A stretch of 64,000 nucleotides of DNA, from assembly GCF_014652835.1 (NCBI RefSeq), contig NZ_BMZO01000008.1, positions 103,203-167,202 on the forward strand, given 5' to 3'. Within the stretch, counting starts at the first letter, position 1. Each line of letters opens with the position of its first letter. This DNA comes from Limoniibacter endophyticus (GTDB lineage: Bacteria; Pseudomonadota; Alphaproteobacteria; Rhizobiales; Rhizobiaceae). The notes below the pieces were generated by a model that saw only the letters and a program-made list of their open reading frames with translations, searched no databases and was not told where the DNA came from. This document shows, piece by piece, positions 46,214 through 55,076 of this stretch. A program made the position numbers and the translations under genes.

Positions 46214-46642
46214 ATGAAATATATAGGATTTATTCTCTTTACGGTGATGACGAACGCCGCGGCGCAGTTGATGCTCAAGCAGGGCATGATCAGCCTCGGC
46301 GCGATTTCCTTCGCGGGAGCCAACCCGATATTCAAGCTGCTGTCCATCATCTTCAACCCATGGGTTTTTGCTGGTCTGGTGACCTTCGTCATCTCGATGG
46401 CCTCGCATCTTTTTGTTCTGTCGAAGGTCGAACTTTCCTTTGCCTATCCATTTCTGTCGCTGGCTTATGTGGCCGTTGCTGTCTTCGCCTACTTTGTTTT
46501 TCGCGAGGATCTGAATGCATGGCGCATCGGTGGCATCGCCTTCATCTGTATAGGCACGATCCTCATTGCGCAGGGCGGCAGCGGCGAAGAAAACGCGGCG
46601 CCGGTTTCTGCCGATATCGTTCAAAAGAGTGAGCTTTCCTGA
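46214..46642 (+). CDS. SMR/EamA-type small membrane transporter (142 aa)
   Basis: Four transmembrane helices in an SMR-like fold: IGFILFTVMTNAAAQLMLKQG with the membrane-start motif of EmrE and ArnE/ArnF relatives, FAGLVTFVISMASHLFVL, SFAYPFLSLAYVAVAVFAYFVF, and the C-terminal GGIAFICIGTILIAQ. In lipid-sugar pathways such proteins flip undecaprenyl-phosphate-linked sugars (ArnE/ArnF). Its place inside the cluster supports a flippase role for the product of the UbiA/DprE1 pair; this is inference. GGGGGAA precedes ATG 46214. Its stop overlaps the next start (TGATG). Confidence 0.78.
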   Translation: MKYIGFILFTVMTNAAAQLMLKQGMISLGAISFAGANPIFKLLSIIFNPWVFAGLVTFVISMASHLFVLSKVELSFAYPFLSLAYVAVAVFAYFVFREDLNAWRIGGIAFICIGTILIAQGGSGEENAAPVSADIVQKSELS

Positions 46643-47664
46643 TGAGACACGTGATTTTCGGTGGTGACGGTTTCGTCGGTCGCCATCTTGCTCCCAAACT
46701 GATTGCCGATGGCCAGGAAGTCGTCGTGGCTGACCTTGTGAGGAGCGATCTTGCCCATTACGACACTGCGCAATTCGTGCATGCGGATGTGACGGATAGG
46801 ATCTCGGTGGAGAAGCTTGGTCTTCGCGGTGACGACATGATTTATAATCTGTCGGCCAAGATGCTCTCACCCTTGCAGGTGCGCGCCAAACGCCACGATT
46901 TCTTCTTCCCCGTAAATTACTACGGCACGGAAAATATCATTCTCGCAATGGACAAGGCCGGTGCGAAAAATCTCGTGCACTATACGACCGACATGATCTA
47001 CGGCCATACTGTGACCTATCCGATGACGGAAGATCACCCGGTTGCACCACTTGGCGAATATGGGCTTTCCAAGTGGAAGACCGAAGAGCTGGCGCATGAC
47101 TGGCGAGACAGGGGCATGAATATCTCGTTGTTCCGTCCACGTCTTATCATCGGACCGGGCCGTCTCGGCATTCTGGAAAAGCTCTTCAGGCTGATCGACG
47201 CCGGCCTTCCGGTCCCTATGATCGGCTCGGGCAAAAACCCGTATCAGTTCATCTCCGTGTTCGACTGTGCAGAAGCCGCGCGGCTCGCTTGGAAGGCCGG
47301 TGTGCCGAACGAGGCATACAATCTTGGCTCCCTCAACCCGCCTCCGGTTCGGAAATTGCTGGGCGATCTCATCAAGCACGCTGGATCGAGGTCGATTCTG
47401 GTGCCGACGCCGGGTTGGGCCGTGAAACGCACGCTCGATCTTCTTGACTGGATGAACATGCCGCTGATGGATCCCGAGCAATATCTGATCGCCGACGAGG
47501 AATGCGTTCTCGACGTTTCCAAGGGCAAACGCGATCTCGGTTGGGTGCCGCAATATCGTGACGAGGATATGCTTATCGCGGCTTACCGCGAATATCGAAA
47601 CAAGAAGGAAGGCAAGGCATCTGCTCTGGATGCCGCCTCGACCGCCCGGGAGACGCAGTCATGA
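46642..47664 (+). CDS. extended short-chain dehydrogenase/NAD-dependent epimerase (340 aa)
   Basis: An extended SDR: the nucleotide-binding HVIFGGDGFVGRHLAPKL at the start, DLVRSDLAHYD, then Y-x-x-x-K in EYGLSKWKTEE near residue 135, and RPRLIIGPG near 165. Such enzymes act on nucleotide sugars or lipid-linked sugars. The mycobacterial DprE2 is a smaller classical SDR and is not clearly present, so this protein might take that reducing role or modify another sugar. It overlaps the genes on both sides (TGATG and ATGA), showing tight translational coupling. Confidence 0.82.
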   Translation: MRHVIFGGDGFVGRHLAPKLIADGQEVVVADLVRSDLAHYDTAQFVHADVTDRISVEKLGLRGDDMIYNLSAKMLSPLQVRAKRHDFFFPVNYYGTENIILAMDKAGAKNLVHYTTDMIYGHTVTYPMTEDHPVAPLGEYGLSKWKTEELAHDWRDRGMNISLFRPRLIIGPGRLGILEKLFRLIDAGLPVPMIGSGKNPYQFISVFDCAEAARLAWKAGVPNEAYNLGSLNPPPVRKLLGDLIKHAGSRSILVPTPGWAVKRTLDLLDWMNMPLMDPEQYLIADEECVLDVSKGKRDLGWVPQYRDEDMLIAAYREYRNKKEGKASALDAASTARETQS

Positions 47665-49097
47665 ATGCCGTAACCTCTGCTGAAACGCTGCGCAATTCCA
47701 CAGCTAAGCCAGATCTGATCACCGTCGAGGAAGCGAAGGTGATGGACGTCGCCCGCATGACGGACCTGTTCAAGGCGCATATCAACCCCGGCCAGCTGCA
47801 TTTCATGAAGCTCTTGGGTTTTCATAAGGTCAAGATCGAGCGCGCCGAGGGTATGTATTACTACGATCAGAACGGCCGCAGGATATTGGATTTTTTCGGC
47901 GGCTTCGGTTCGCTGGCTTTCGGCCATAATCATCCGCGCATTCTTGCGGCGCGTCAGAAATTCCAGGAGGAGAAGCGCCACGAGATCGCGATTGCCTTCA
48001 TGTCGCAATATGCTTCTGCGCTGGCGCATAATCTTGCGGCCTGCTCTCCCGGCGATCTCGACATGGTTTTTCTCGGCTCTTCCGGCTCGGAAGCGATGGA
48101 AGCGGCGGTGAAGCTTGCCGAACGCGCGGCAGGTCCGCAGCGTCCCAAGATCGTCTATGCCGAAAATTCCTTTCACGGCAAGACGAAGGGCGTTCTTTCT
48201 ATTACCGATGGCGCGCTTTACCGCGGCGAGTTCAAGCTCGTCGACAATAATGTGCGCGTGCCGTTTGGCGACATTATCGCCATCGAAAACGCCTTCAAGG
48301 CCGATCCATCGATCGGCGTCATCGTGCTTGAAACTATCCAGGGTGGTGGAGGCATTGTCGTCGCAGAGCCCGAGTTCTGGCGCCGCCTGCGTGCGCTCTG
48401 CGATCAGTACAAGGTCGTCTGGGTGGCGGACGAGGTGCAGTGCGGCTATGGACGATCGGGACGGTTCTATGCGTTTCAGCATGCCGGTGCGGTGCCGGAC
48501 ATAACCGCGCTTGCCAAGTCGCTCGGCGCTGGCAAGGCAGCCGTCGGGGCAATGATTGCCAGGCGCGACATCTACATGAAAGCCTACGGAACGCCGAAGA
48601 CGGCGATGATCCATGCGCAAGCTACGTTTGGGGGCATCGGCGAGGCTTGCATCACGGCAATCGAAGGCCTCAATGTGCTCTACGATGAAGGTCTGATCGA
48701 CAATGCGGCCGAAACGGGCGAATACCTGCTTTCCGAACTGCGCCGCCTGCAGGCGAAATATCCGAAGATCATCAAGGATGTACGCGGGCAGGGGCTGATG
48801 GTGGGGCTGGAATTTCAGGATTTCAGCCAGACGCTGCCGATGGTCCTTCGCCCGATTGTCTCGGTGCTCGATGACAAGTTGAAGGGTTCGCTTTCGGGCT
48901 TCATCGGAGCGCTGCTCCTGCGTGACTACGATACGCTGGTGGCCTTCACGGAGTACAACCGTAACGTCATTCGGCTCGAACCGCCGCTCATTTGCCAGAA
49001 AAGCCACGTCGACGATTTCATTCAGGCGCTCGACAGCCTTCTCGATCGCGGCATTGTCTCGATCGTCAAGGACTTCGTGAAATCGCAGGTGTCTTGA
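47661..49097 (+). CDS. class III PLP-dependent aminotransferase (478 aa)
   Basis: An omega-type aminotransferase. The cofactor-binding Asp lies in VVWVADEVQCGYGRSG near residue 255, and the PLP Lys in ITALAKSLGAGKAAVGAM near 287; LGSSGSEAMEAAVKLA near 135 binds phosphate. The protein is about 50 residues longer than typical members, mostly at the N-terminus (IVTVEEAK-like start) and near 390-425. In the cluster it may add an amino group to a keto-sugar or to another lipid head group. The substrate is not readable from sequence. It overlaps the SDR stop by four bases. Confidence 0.85.
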   Translation: MNAVTSAETLRNSTAKPDLITVEEAKVMDVARMTDLFKAHINPGQLHFMKLLGFHKVKIERAEGMYYYDQNGRRILDFFGGFGSLAFGHNHPRILAARQKFQEEKRHEIAIAFMSQYASALAHNLAACSPGDLDMVFLGSSGSEAMEAAVKLAERAAGPQRPKIVYAENSFHGKTKGVLSITDGALYRGEFKLVDNNVRVPFGDIIAIENAFKADPSIGVIVLETIQGGGGIVVAEPEFWRRLRALCDQYKVVWVADEVQCGYGRSGRFYAFQHAGAVPDITALAKSLGAGKAAVGAMIARRDIYMKAYGTPKTAMIHAQATFGGIGEACITAIEGLNVLYDEGLIDNAAETGEYLLSELRRLQAKYPKIIKDVRGQGLMVGLEFQDFSQTLPMVLRPIVSVLDDKLKGSLSGFIGALLLRDYDTLVAFTEYNRNVIRLEPPLICQKSHVDDFIQALDSLLDRGIVSIVKDFVKSQVS

Positions 49098-49170
49098 AGA
49101 GTGTTCCAGCCGCCTATTCCAAGGGCGCGGTGTGCATCGCCTTCGACGTACTAAGAGAAGGACCCGGGGG

Positions 49171-50355
49171 ATGGTTGAGGGGGAGCGCAATCTGGCGCAA
49201 TGGTTTTTTGCTACGGGAGCGGGCGGCTCGATCGTGGGCCGTGTCGCCGCACGCCGCTTTCTCGATCGCTTCGCAGGTTTTTTCTTCCTGTTCAGCATAT
49301 TGGCGCTGACGCTCTATGGCGTGGTCCGCCCCGATTATAATTGGGATATGGTCGCCTATGTCGGCACGGCGCTCGAGGACCGCTACACGGATGCCGAAAC
49401 GCTACATGCCGAAACGTGGAAGCGGATCGAGGCGGGCGCTGACGAGGGGCAGCAATTTCACCTGAAATTCAGCAATCCCTACAATCTTGCGCAGTGGGAA
49501 AATCCGGACAACTTCCAGTCCCAGCTCTCCATGTATCGCGTCAAGGTGGCTTATATCTGGCTCCTGCGCCTTCTCGAACCTGCGATAGGCCTGATTGACG
49601 CAATCATCCTGTTGAGCGCATTGCCGGCATTTCTCATTGGCCTGACGATCTTTGCATGGCTGAAGCGGACCGATTCTCTTCAGGCGGGCTTTCTGCTCAT
49701 CCCGTTCCTGTGGATCGCCGACTATGCCCGCCTTGCTGCGGTCGCCACCCCGGACGCGCTTGCTTGCGTTGTCGCGCTCTGGGCGCTTTATCTGCTCTAT
49801 TTCCGCAAGGAAATGCTCGGCTGCCTGGTTCTGGTGCTCTCCGTTCTGGTGCGCCCGGATAATATCATCCTCGTCTTTGCGTTTCTGATTACGGCTATTG
49901 TCTTTCGCTGGCGCCTGCTGCCCTATCTGGTTGCCTTCGTTGCATCTCTGATCGCGTCAATGCTGATCTCGAAATATGGCGGGCATCCGGGCTGGTGGGC
50001 GCATTTCTACTTCTCCTGCGTGCAGATACAAAACTCGATGACCGGCTTCCAGCCCGATTTCAACCTGTCTGACCTGGCGAAGGGTTATGCGCGCGGCCTC
50101 AAGGTATCGCTGGATTTCAATGATTGGCCCGCCCTTCTTCTCATTGGCTGCGGTGGTTGGGCTTTACTGGCGAAATATGGCTCCATCACTCGGATGCGCG
50201 TCCACGCCTTCATCTTCGCCATGCTTATCGGCACCCTGGGCAAGTTTGCCAGCTTTCCTCTACCCGACGATCGCTTTTACCTGATCTTCATCATGGGGCT
50301 GTTCGTGTGTCTTGCTGTCCAGTGGAAACCCCGATTCAATATCGAGAATGCATAA
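49171..50355 (+). CDS. polytopic membrane protein, GT-C glycosyltransferase-like (394 aa)
   Basis: About nine or ten transmembrane helices. The first long extracytoplasmic loop begins RPDYNWDMVAYVG near residue 53 and contains acidic residues, as in GT-C enzymes that use polyprenyl-phosphate sugars at the periplasmic face. I see no full family signature, so the glycosyltransferase call is by topology and context. It ends the cluster, 73 bases after the aminotransferase. The ATG 49171 follows GAGAAGGACCCGGGGG; the longer frame to 49132 is unlikely. Confidence 0.65.
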   Translation: MVEGERNLAQWFFATGAGGSIVGRVAARRFLDRFAGFFFLFSILALTLYGVVRPDYNWDMVAYVGTALEDRYTDAETLHAETWKRIEAGADEGQQFHLKFSNPYNLAQWENPDNFQSQLSMYRVKVAYIWLLRLLEPAIGLIDAIILLSALPAFLIGLTIFAWLKRTDSLQAGFLLIPFLWIADYARLAAVATPDALACVVALWALYLLYFRKEMLGCLVLVLSVLVRPDNIILVFAFLITAIVFRWRLLPYLVAFVASLIASMLISKYGGHPGWWAHFYFSCVQIQNSMTGFQPDFNLSDLAKGYARGLKVSLDFNDWPALLLIGCGGWALLAKYGSITRMRVHAFIFAMLIGTLGKFASFPLPDDRFYLIFIMGLFVCLAVQWKPRFNIENA

Positions 50356-50461
50356 AGTTCATCGTATATCGCCGATGAAGGATTGACAGCGGACTAGGTT
50401 TCGTTTTCAGTGAAACGAAACCGGAGCGTCCGCTCGTTCAATATTGCTGATGAGGCACCCC

Positions 50462-51376
50462 ATGTCACAGCCCTTCACGAAGCCCGTTCCCATGCTCGAT
50501 CTCGACGTGTTACGCAGTTTCGTCGCCATTGCCGAAACGGGTAGCTTTACCAGCGCGGCACATGCCGTCTTCCGTACGCCATCTGCGGTTTCGATGCAGA
50601 TCAAGAAGCTGGAAGATACGCTTGGTCACATGCTTTTCGTGCGAGATGCGCGCGCTGTGACACTCACAGGCGATGGCGAAATCCTGCTCGGCTATGCGCG
50701 GCGCATGCTGGCACTCAATCGTGAGGCGGTAGCGAAGTTCGTCGCGCCCGATATTGCGGGCGTGGTGCGGCTAGGTTCCCCGGATGATTTCGGCGAGCGG
50801 GTGCTGCCATCCATGCTCAAGCGCTTTGCCCAATCGCACCCGTCAATCTCTGTCGATGTTGTCATCGATCAGAGCGTCAACCTGCGTCGCCGCATGGAAG
50901 AACGCACACTCGACATTTCGCTGATCACCTACGCTGCAAACAAGAAGCCGCTCGGCGAGATTCTTCTGACCGAGCCTATTGCCTGGGCAGGTGCGCGCGG
51001 CGGTGTTGCCTATATGCAGGAGCCGCTGCCCGTTTCATTGTGGGAAGAGGGCTGTGCCTGGCGTGCCTGCGCCCTCAATGCGTTGACGAGAGAAGGACGT
51101 AATTATCGCGTCGCCTATATGAGTGCGCATACTGCCGGACAACGCTCGGCTATCCTGGCTGACCTGGCGGTCGCGCCCTTGCCAAAAAGTTTCATAGGTG
51201 ACGATCTGATGGAGCTTGGGGCGGAGCATGGTCTGCCGGAGATCGGCAATTATTCCATCGCGATGATCGTCGCACCCGATGCCAGTGCGTCGGTGCGTGC
51301 AGCGGCGGAACACATGCGTGCGACTTTCGATCTTCTGAAGCGTGGCAAGCCGTTCAAGGTCGTTGCGGCTGCTTAA
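50462..51376 (+). CDS. LysR-family transcriptional regulator (304 aa)
   Basis: The N-terminal winged helix-turn-helix reads LDVLRSFVAIAETGSFTSAAHAVFRTPSAVSMQIKKLE, the standard LysR form. The effector domain begins near residue 100 (GVVRLGSPDDFGERVLPSML). The DNA-binding half closely resembles LrhA-type regulators. It lies after the polyprenyl-sugar cluster, with 106 bases between, so it may or may not control it. Its last bases overlap the convergent exoD-like gene by four. Confidence 0.92.
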   Translation: MSQPFTKPVPMLDLDVLRSFVAIAETGSFTSAAHAVFRTPSAVSMQIKKLEDTLGHMLFVRDARAVTLTGDGEILLGYARRMLALNREAVAKFVAPDIAGVVRLGSPDDFGERVLPSMLKRFAQSHPSISVDVVIDQSVNLRRRMEERTLDISLITYAANKKPLGEILLTEPIAWAGARGGVAYMQEPLPVSLWEEGCAWRACALNALTREGRNYRVAYMSAHTAGQRSAILADLAVAPLPKSFIGDDLMELGAEHGLPEIGNYSIAMIVAPDASASVRAAAEHMRATFDLLKRGKPFKVVAAA

Positions 51377-52038
51377 AAAGGCCAGAAGTGGGCAAGTAAT
51401 GCACCAGCCGAGCCGATAAAAGCACCTATCAGGCAGATGGCAAAAATGCCGACGGCGATGCCGATCCAGAAAAGCACACCGTCCTTTTCAACGAGTGCGA
51501 GGCCAAGGATCGCCGTCGCGCAGGCTGGAAACCAGTTGCCGAGCGGGATGGGCAGGGTGATGAGAATTCCCATAAGAAGCGCAATCGCACCGATCAACCG
51601 CTCGTCGTTGCGACCAAACAGCCAGTAGCGCGGGCGCACGAGACGTTCCATCTGCTTCAGGCGCGGCACCATGCGCGCGATAAGTGCCTTGAACTGTGTT
51701 TCGCCGATTTCCTTTTTGGCGAGGAAGCGTGGTAGCCAGACGCGTTTCGAGCCCCAGACCATCTGTGCCGCAACGATGAGAAGCGGCGCGCCAAATATAG
51801 CTGTGGCGCCAGGCGGCAGGGGCAGCATGTTGAGCGCTGCAAAAAGCACGAGCAGCGCTGAGAATGAGCGATCGCCCAGCCCGTCACGAATCGTTTCGAT
51901 GCTCACTGGGCCGGTTGCACGTTCCGCCATCTGCGAGAAAATATCGGACAGATGGGTGCGGTCGTCATCGTTTCCCCCCGATCTTTCGAGCGGGACGGGC
52001 AAGGTGACCGGTGAGATGTTCTGGGCGGGTTCAGTCAT
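51373..52038 (-). CDS. ExoD-family membrane protein (221 aa)
   Basis: ExoD proteins were named from Sinorhizobium mutants with altered exopolysaccharide and alkali sensitivity; the molecular function is unknown. The family core is seen: LSDIFSQMAERATGPVSIETI, GDRSFSALLVLFAALNMLPLPPGATAI near residue 55, and four helices including IGAIALLMGILITLPIPLGNWFPA near 150. Length is normal. It is followed on its strand by no close gene and converges with the LysR gene. Confidence 0.88.
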   Translation of the reverse strand: MTEPAQNISPVTLPVPLERSGGNDDDRTHLSDIFSQMAERATGPVSIETIRDGLGDRSFSALLVLFAALNMLPLPPGATAIFGAPLLIVAAQMVWGSKRVWLPRFLAKKEIGETQFKALIARMVPRLKQMERLVRPRYWLFGRNDERLIGAIALLMGILITLPIPLGNWFPACATAILGLALVEKDGVLFWIGIAVGIFAICLIGAFIGSAGALLAHFWPF

Positions 52039-52056
52039 GGTCCATAGCTAATCAAC

Positions 52057-52626
52057 TCAGCGCTTCAATTCCAGAACGTCGAACTTCGATTCCAGATGCG
52101 GGGCAGGGAATTCAATGCGGAAACGGTCCTTTCCCAAGCTGTAGGCATAGCCAACCTGATCGGCTGGCGCTCCCTTGCCATAGGCTGGCGCACGTTCGCC
52201 TGTCACGAAACCGGTACCAAGGTAGATCATGCGGTCATTCCCGTCATCGAAGAACATGCCCTTTGTGCGCTGGGAACCGCTGATCTTTTCAAGCATCCAG
52301 CCCGCACCGTCATCCGTGACCCTGCACCTGAACCAATTGTAGACAACCAGCTCCGCAGGTCCACCAAACTTGATTGTCCGGCATTGCCAGTTGCCAGCCA
52401 TGTCGAAGCCTTCCAGCGGCTGTCTGGGCGTATTTAGCACCGCCTTTGCGATCTGTAGTTGGGTCGCATTGCCGGTATTCGCGCGGGCGAGCGCGTCCTC
52501 TCTTGTCTGTTCATATGCCGCGAGCCGAGCTTTGTCTGAGTCCGTCATGATGCGCGTGACAGAGCCATCTGCGTGAGCAGGCGGAGGAACGAGAAGAAGC
52601 AGGGCGGCGGCGAGAAATTTTTTCAT
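52057..52626 (-). CDS. DUF4893 secreted protein (189 aa)
   Basis: A signal peptide (FLAAALLLLVPPPAHA) precedes a mature part of about 170 residues belonging to DUF4893: GNWQCRTIKFGG near residue 78, FRCRVTDDGAGWMLEKISGSQRTKGMFFDD near 98, and the C-terminal DRFRIEFPAPHLESKFDVLEL. Two cysteines may form a disulphide. It is periplasmic and of unknown function. It lies 18 bases upstream of exoD in the same direction, so both are probably co-transcribed. Confidence 0.83.
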   Translation of the reverse strand: MKKFLAAALLLLVPPPAHADGSVTRIMTDSDKARLAAYEQTREDALARANTGNATQLQIAKAVLNTPRQPLEGFDMAGNWQCRTIKFGGPAELVVYNWFRCRVTDDGAGWMLEKISGSQRTKGMFFDDGNDRMIYLGTGFVTGERAPAYGKGAPADQVGYAYSLGKDRFRIEFPAPHLESKFDVLELKR

Positions 52627-52782
52627 GGAACACGTCTCCGTTACACGCTCATGTAGACAAGGTTTGTGTCGGTTTGGGGATCAAGTGCTTCTTTGCGCGC
52701 TGATTCAACTGCTTGCCAAAAAGAGTCGGGAAACTCCCGTAAGGTATTGATCCGTATCGGAGATGAGTCGATCTTGAAAAAT

Positions 52783-52818
52783 AAAAGCCGTGTTCTCCAT
52801 CGGAAGAACACGGCTTTT
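52783..52818. terminator. strong bidirectional terminator in the gene-free stretch 52627-52978
   Basis: A perfect 14-bp stem (AAAAGCCGTGTTCT / AGAACACGGCTTTT) with an eight-base loop. On the minus strand it is followed by ATTTTTC and would end the acd-mmsB transcript about 160 bases after mmsB. The remainder of this 350-base stretch has weak open frames on both strands that cross the hairpin, and I see no supported gene in it. Confidence 0.82.
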
Positions 52819-52978
52819 GAAGATTTTCTGAAGGCCCCGGTACGCAGTACCAGATCCGGAGCAGGCGGTCTCGCGATCCGCTTGAAGCCTTTGTAGCCGA
52901 CCATGGTTACTATTAGGTTAGCGAGACCTTAAACAAGCGTGAACTGCTAAAATTTTCTATGCTCCGGTACTCATGGAA

Positions 52979-53866
52979 TCAGCTCTCCCGACTCCCGCGC
53001 AAGAAGTTGACGATGCTCGAGAAATCCTCGTCGCTGCGACCTTGTGCGGCGAAAAGCGCGTAAAGCGATGTTGCTTCCGCTCCCAGCGGCGTAACTGCTC
53101 CAGCGCTTGAAGCAGCTTCCTGCGACAGCTTCAAATCCTTCAGCATCAGGCCAGCGGCAAAGCCCGGCTTGTAATCCCTGTTCGCGGGCGAGGTGGGCAC
53201 TGGTCCGGGTACCGGGCAATAGGTCGTCAGAGCCCAGCACTGGCCGGAAGAGGTCGAGGCAACGTTAAACAGCGCCTGCCGATCTAGTCCGAGCTTCTCC
53301 GCCAGTACGAAGGCTTCTGAAACGCCGATCATGGAAATGCCGAGGATCATATTGTTGCAGATCTTGGCTGCCTGTCCAGCACCACCATCGCCGCAGTGCA
53401 CGACCTTCCCCGCCATTGGCTGAAGGAGCGGCTCTGCCTTGTCGAAAGCTGCCTTTTCACCGCCTGCCATGAAGGTCAGCGTTCCGTTCTCCGCGCCCAC
53501 CGTGCCGCCTGATACGGGCGCGTCTACGCTGAGATGTCCATGCTCTTTGGCAATGGCATGCGCCGCGCGTGCCGATTCGACATCGACGGTCGAGCAATCG
53601 ATGAAAAGCGTTCCGCGCGCAGCCTTGGGTGCCAGATCGGCATAGACCTCGCGCACATGCTTGCCGGCCGGCAGCATGGTGATTATGACCTCGGCTTGCG
53701 AGACGGCATCGTCGGCGCTTCTTGCAGCCTCGACGCCGCGCCCTGCTGCCGCCGCCAAATTGGCTTCCATCAGATCATAGCCGATCACGCTGTGGCCGGC
53801 CTTGACCAGATTGCCCGCCATCGGATTGCCCATGTTGCCAAGGCCGACGAATGCGATAACGCTCAT
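52979..53866 (-). CDS. mmsB: 3-hydroxyisobutyrate dehydrogenase
   Basis: This NAD-dependent enzyme of valine catabolism oxidises 3-hydroxyisobutyrate to methylmalonate semialdehyde. The Rossmann start is IAFVGLGNMGNPMAGNLVKAGH; the substrate-binding DAPVSGGTVGAENGTL lies near residue 117 and the catalytic Lys in GGAGQAAKICNNM near 165. The length of 295 is typical. ACGGGAGGAAGTAA precedes the ATG. The acyl-CoA dehydrogenase gene lies 25 bases upstream, giving a two-gene valine unit. Confidence 0.94.
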   Translation of the reverse strand: MSVIAFVGLGNMGNPMAGNLVKAGHSVIGYDLMEANLAAAAGRGVEAARSADDAVSQAEVIITMLPAGKHVREVYADLAPKAARGTLFIDCSTVDVESARAAHAIAKEHGHLSVDAPVSGGTVGAENGTLTFMAGGEKAAFDKAEPLLQPMAGKVVHCGDGGAGQAAKICNNMILGISMIGVSEAFVLAEKLGLDRQALFNVASTSSGQCWALTTYCPVPGPVPTSPANRDYKPGFAAGLMLKDLKLSQEAASSAGAVTPLGAEATSLYALFAAQGRSDEDFSSIVNFLRGSRES

Positions 53867-53891
53867 TTACTTCCTCCCGTAACGTCTTTGA

Positions 53892-55061
53892 TCAGCGATT
53901 GTCGATCAGGCTGCGGGCGATGATGACGCGCATGATCTCATTTGTGCCTTCAAGGATTTGGTGCACGCGCAGGTCGCGCACGATCTTTTCGACCGCGTAT
54001 TCGTGTAGATAGCCGTAGCCCCCATGTACCTGAAGCGCATCGTTCGCCACATCGAAGCAACGGTCGGTCACGAATCGTTTGGCCATGGCGGACCACTTCG
54101 TCGCATCCGTGGCTTTCGCATCCAGCTTGGCCGCTGCCGTGTAGAGCAGCGTGCGTGAAGCGCAAAGCTCCGTTTCCATGTCGGCCAGCTTGAACTGGAT
54201 ACCCTGAAACTGGTCAATGCTCTTGCCGAAAGCCTTGCGCTCATGTGCGTAGGCGAGGGCCTTGTCGAAAGCACCTTGTGCGCCGCCGAGCGAGCAGGCG
54301 GCGATATTCAGACGGCCACCATCCAGTCCGGCCATGGCTATTCGGAAGCCCGCACCTTCATCAGAAAGCAGGTATCGAGCGGGCACGCGCGCATTGTCGA
54401 ACACGACCGTGCGCGTAGGCTGCATGTTCCAGCCCATCTTTTTCTCCGCCTTGCCGAAGGAGAGGCCGGGCGTGTCCTTCGGAATGATCAGCGCGGAAAC
54501 GCCTTTCGGACCATCTTCGCCGGTTCGCACCATGGTGATGTATATATCGTTCTCGCCAGCGCCCGAAATGAACTGCTTGGCGCCGTTCAGCACGTAATCG
54601 TCGCCGTCGCGCACTGCACGCGTCTTGAGCGCGGCAGCATCGGAGCCCGAGCCCGGTTCTGTGAGACAATAGGAGGCCAGCTTCTCCATTGAACAGAGCT
54701 GGGGAAGAAACTCCTGGCGTTGTTCCTCGCTGCCGAAACGATCGATCATCCACGCGGCCATGTTGTGAATCGATATATAGGCAGAGTAGGCCGGGCAGGC
54801 CTTGGCAAGCGCCTCGAAGATCAGCACGGCTTCCATGCGCCCAAGTCCCGAGCCGCCGACATCATCACGCACATAGATGCCGCCAAGTCCCAAGGGGCCG
54901 GCTTCCGTCACGATGTCGCGCGGGAAATGGCTCCTCTCGTCCCATTCGAGCGCGTTGGGCGCCACGCGGTCCGCAGCAAACCCTTCGGTCATCTCCTGAA
55001 TCGCTCGTTGATCCTCATTCAGTGAAAATTGCTGCGAAGCGAGTTCGGGCGTTGCGTCCAT
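53892..55061 (-). CDS. acyl-CoA dehydrogenase, probably isobutyryl-CoA dehydrogenase
   Basis: A 389-residue flavoenzyme of the acyl-CoA dehydrogenase family: ASYCLTEPGSGSDAAALKT near residue 132, FISGAGENDIYITMVRT near 164, and the catalytic-base region HGGYGYLHEYAVEKIVRDLRVHQILEGTNEIMRVII near the end. Pairing with mmsB 25 bases downstream suggests it makes methacrylyl-CoA from isobutyryl-CoA in valine breakdown. A palindrome lies 16 bases upstream of the ATG. GGAGGAATGAGAG precedes the start. Confidence 0.92.
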   Translation of the reverse strand: MDATPELASQQFSLNEDQRAIQEMTEGFAADRVAPNALEWDERSHFPRDIVTEAGPLGLGGIYVRDDVGGSGLGRMEAVLIFEALAKACPAYSAYISIHNMAAWMIDRFGSEEQRQEFLPQLCSMEKLASYCLTEPGSGSDAAALKTRAVRDGDDYVLNGAKQFISGAGENDIYITMVRTGEDGPKGVSALIIPKDTPGLSFGKAEKKMGWNMQPTRTVVFDNARVPARYLLSDEGAGFRIAMAGLDGGRLNIAACSLGGAQGAFDKALAYAHERKAFGKSIDQFQGIQFKLADMETELCASRTLLYTAAAKLDAKATDATKWSAMAKRFVTDRCFDVANDALQVHGGYGYLHEYAVEKIVRDLRVHQILEGTNEIMRVIIARSLIDNR

Positions 55062-55076
55062 CTCTCATTCCTCCCG

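Noticed and set aside
47583-49298. 571-residue open frame on the minus strand
   Set aside because: It is antisense to the aminotransferase gene, whose motifs and overlaps are clear. The frame is rich in Arg and His as shadow frames are.
52641-52904. 87-residue minus-strand frame (and a 76-residue plus-strand frame over it)
   Set aside because: Both cross the strong terminator hairpin at 52783 and lack a good ribosome site or recognisable domain.
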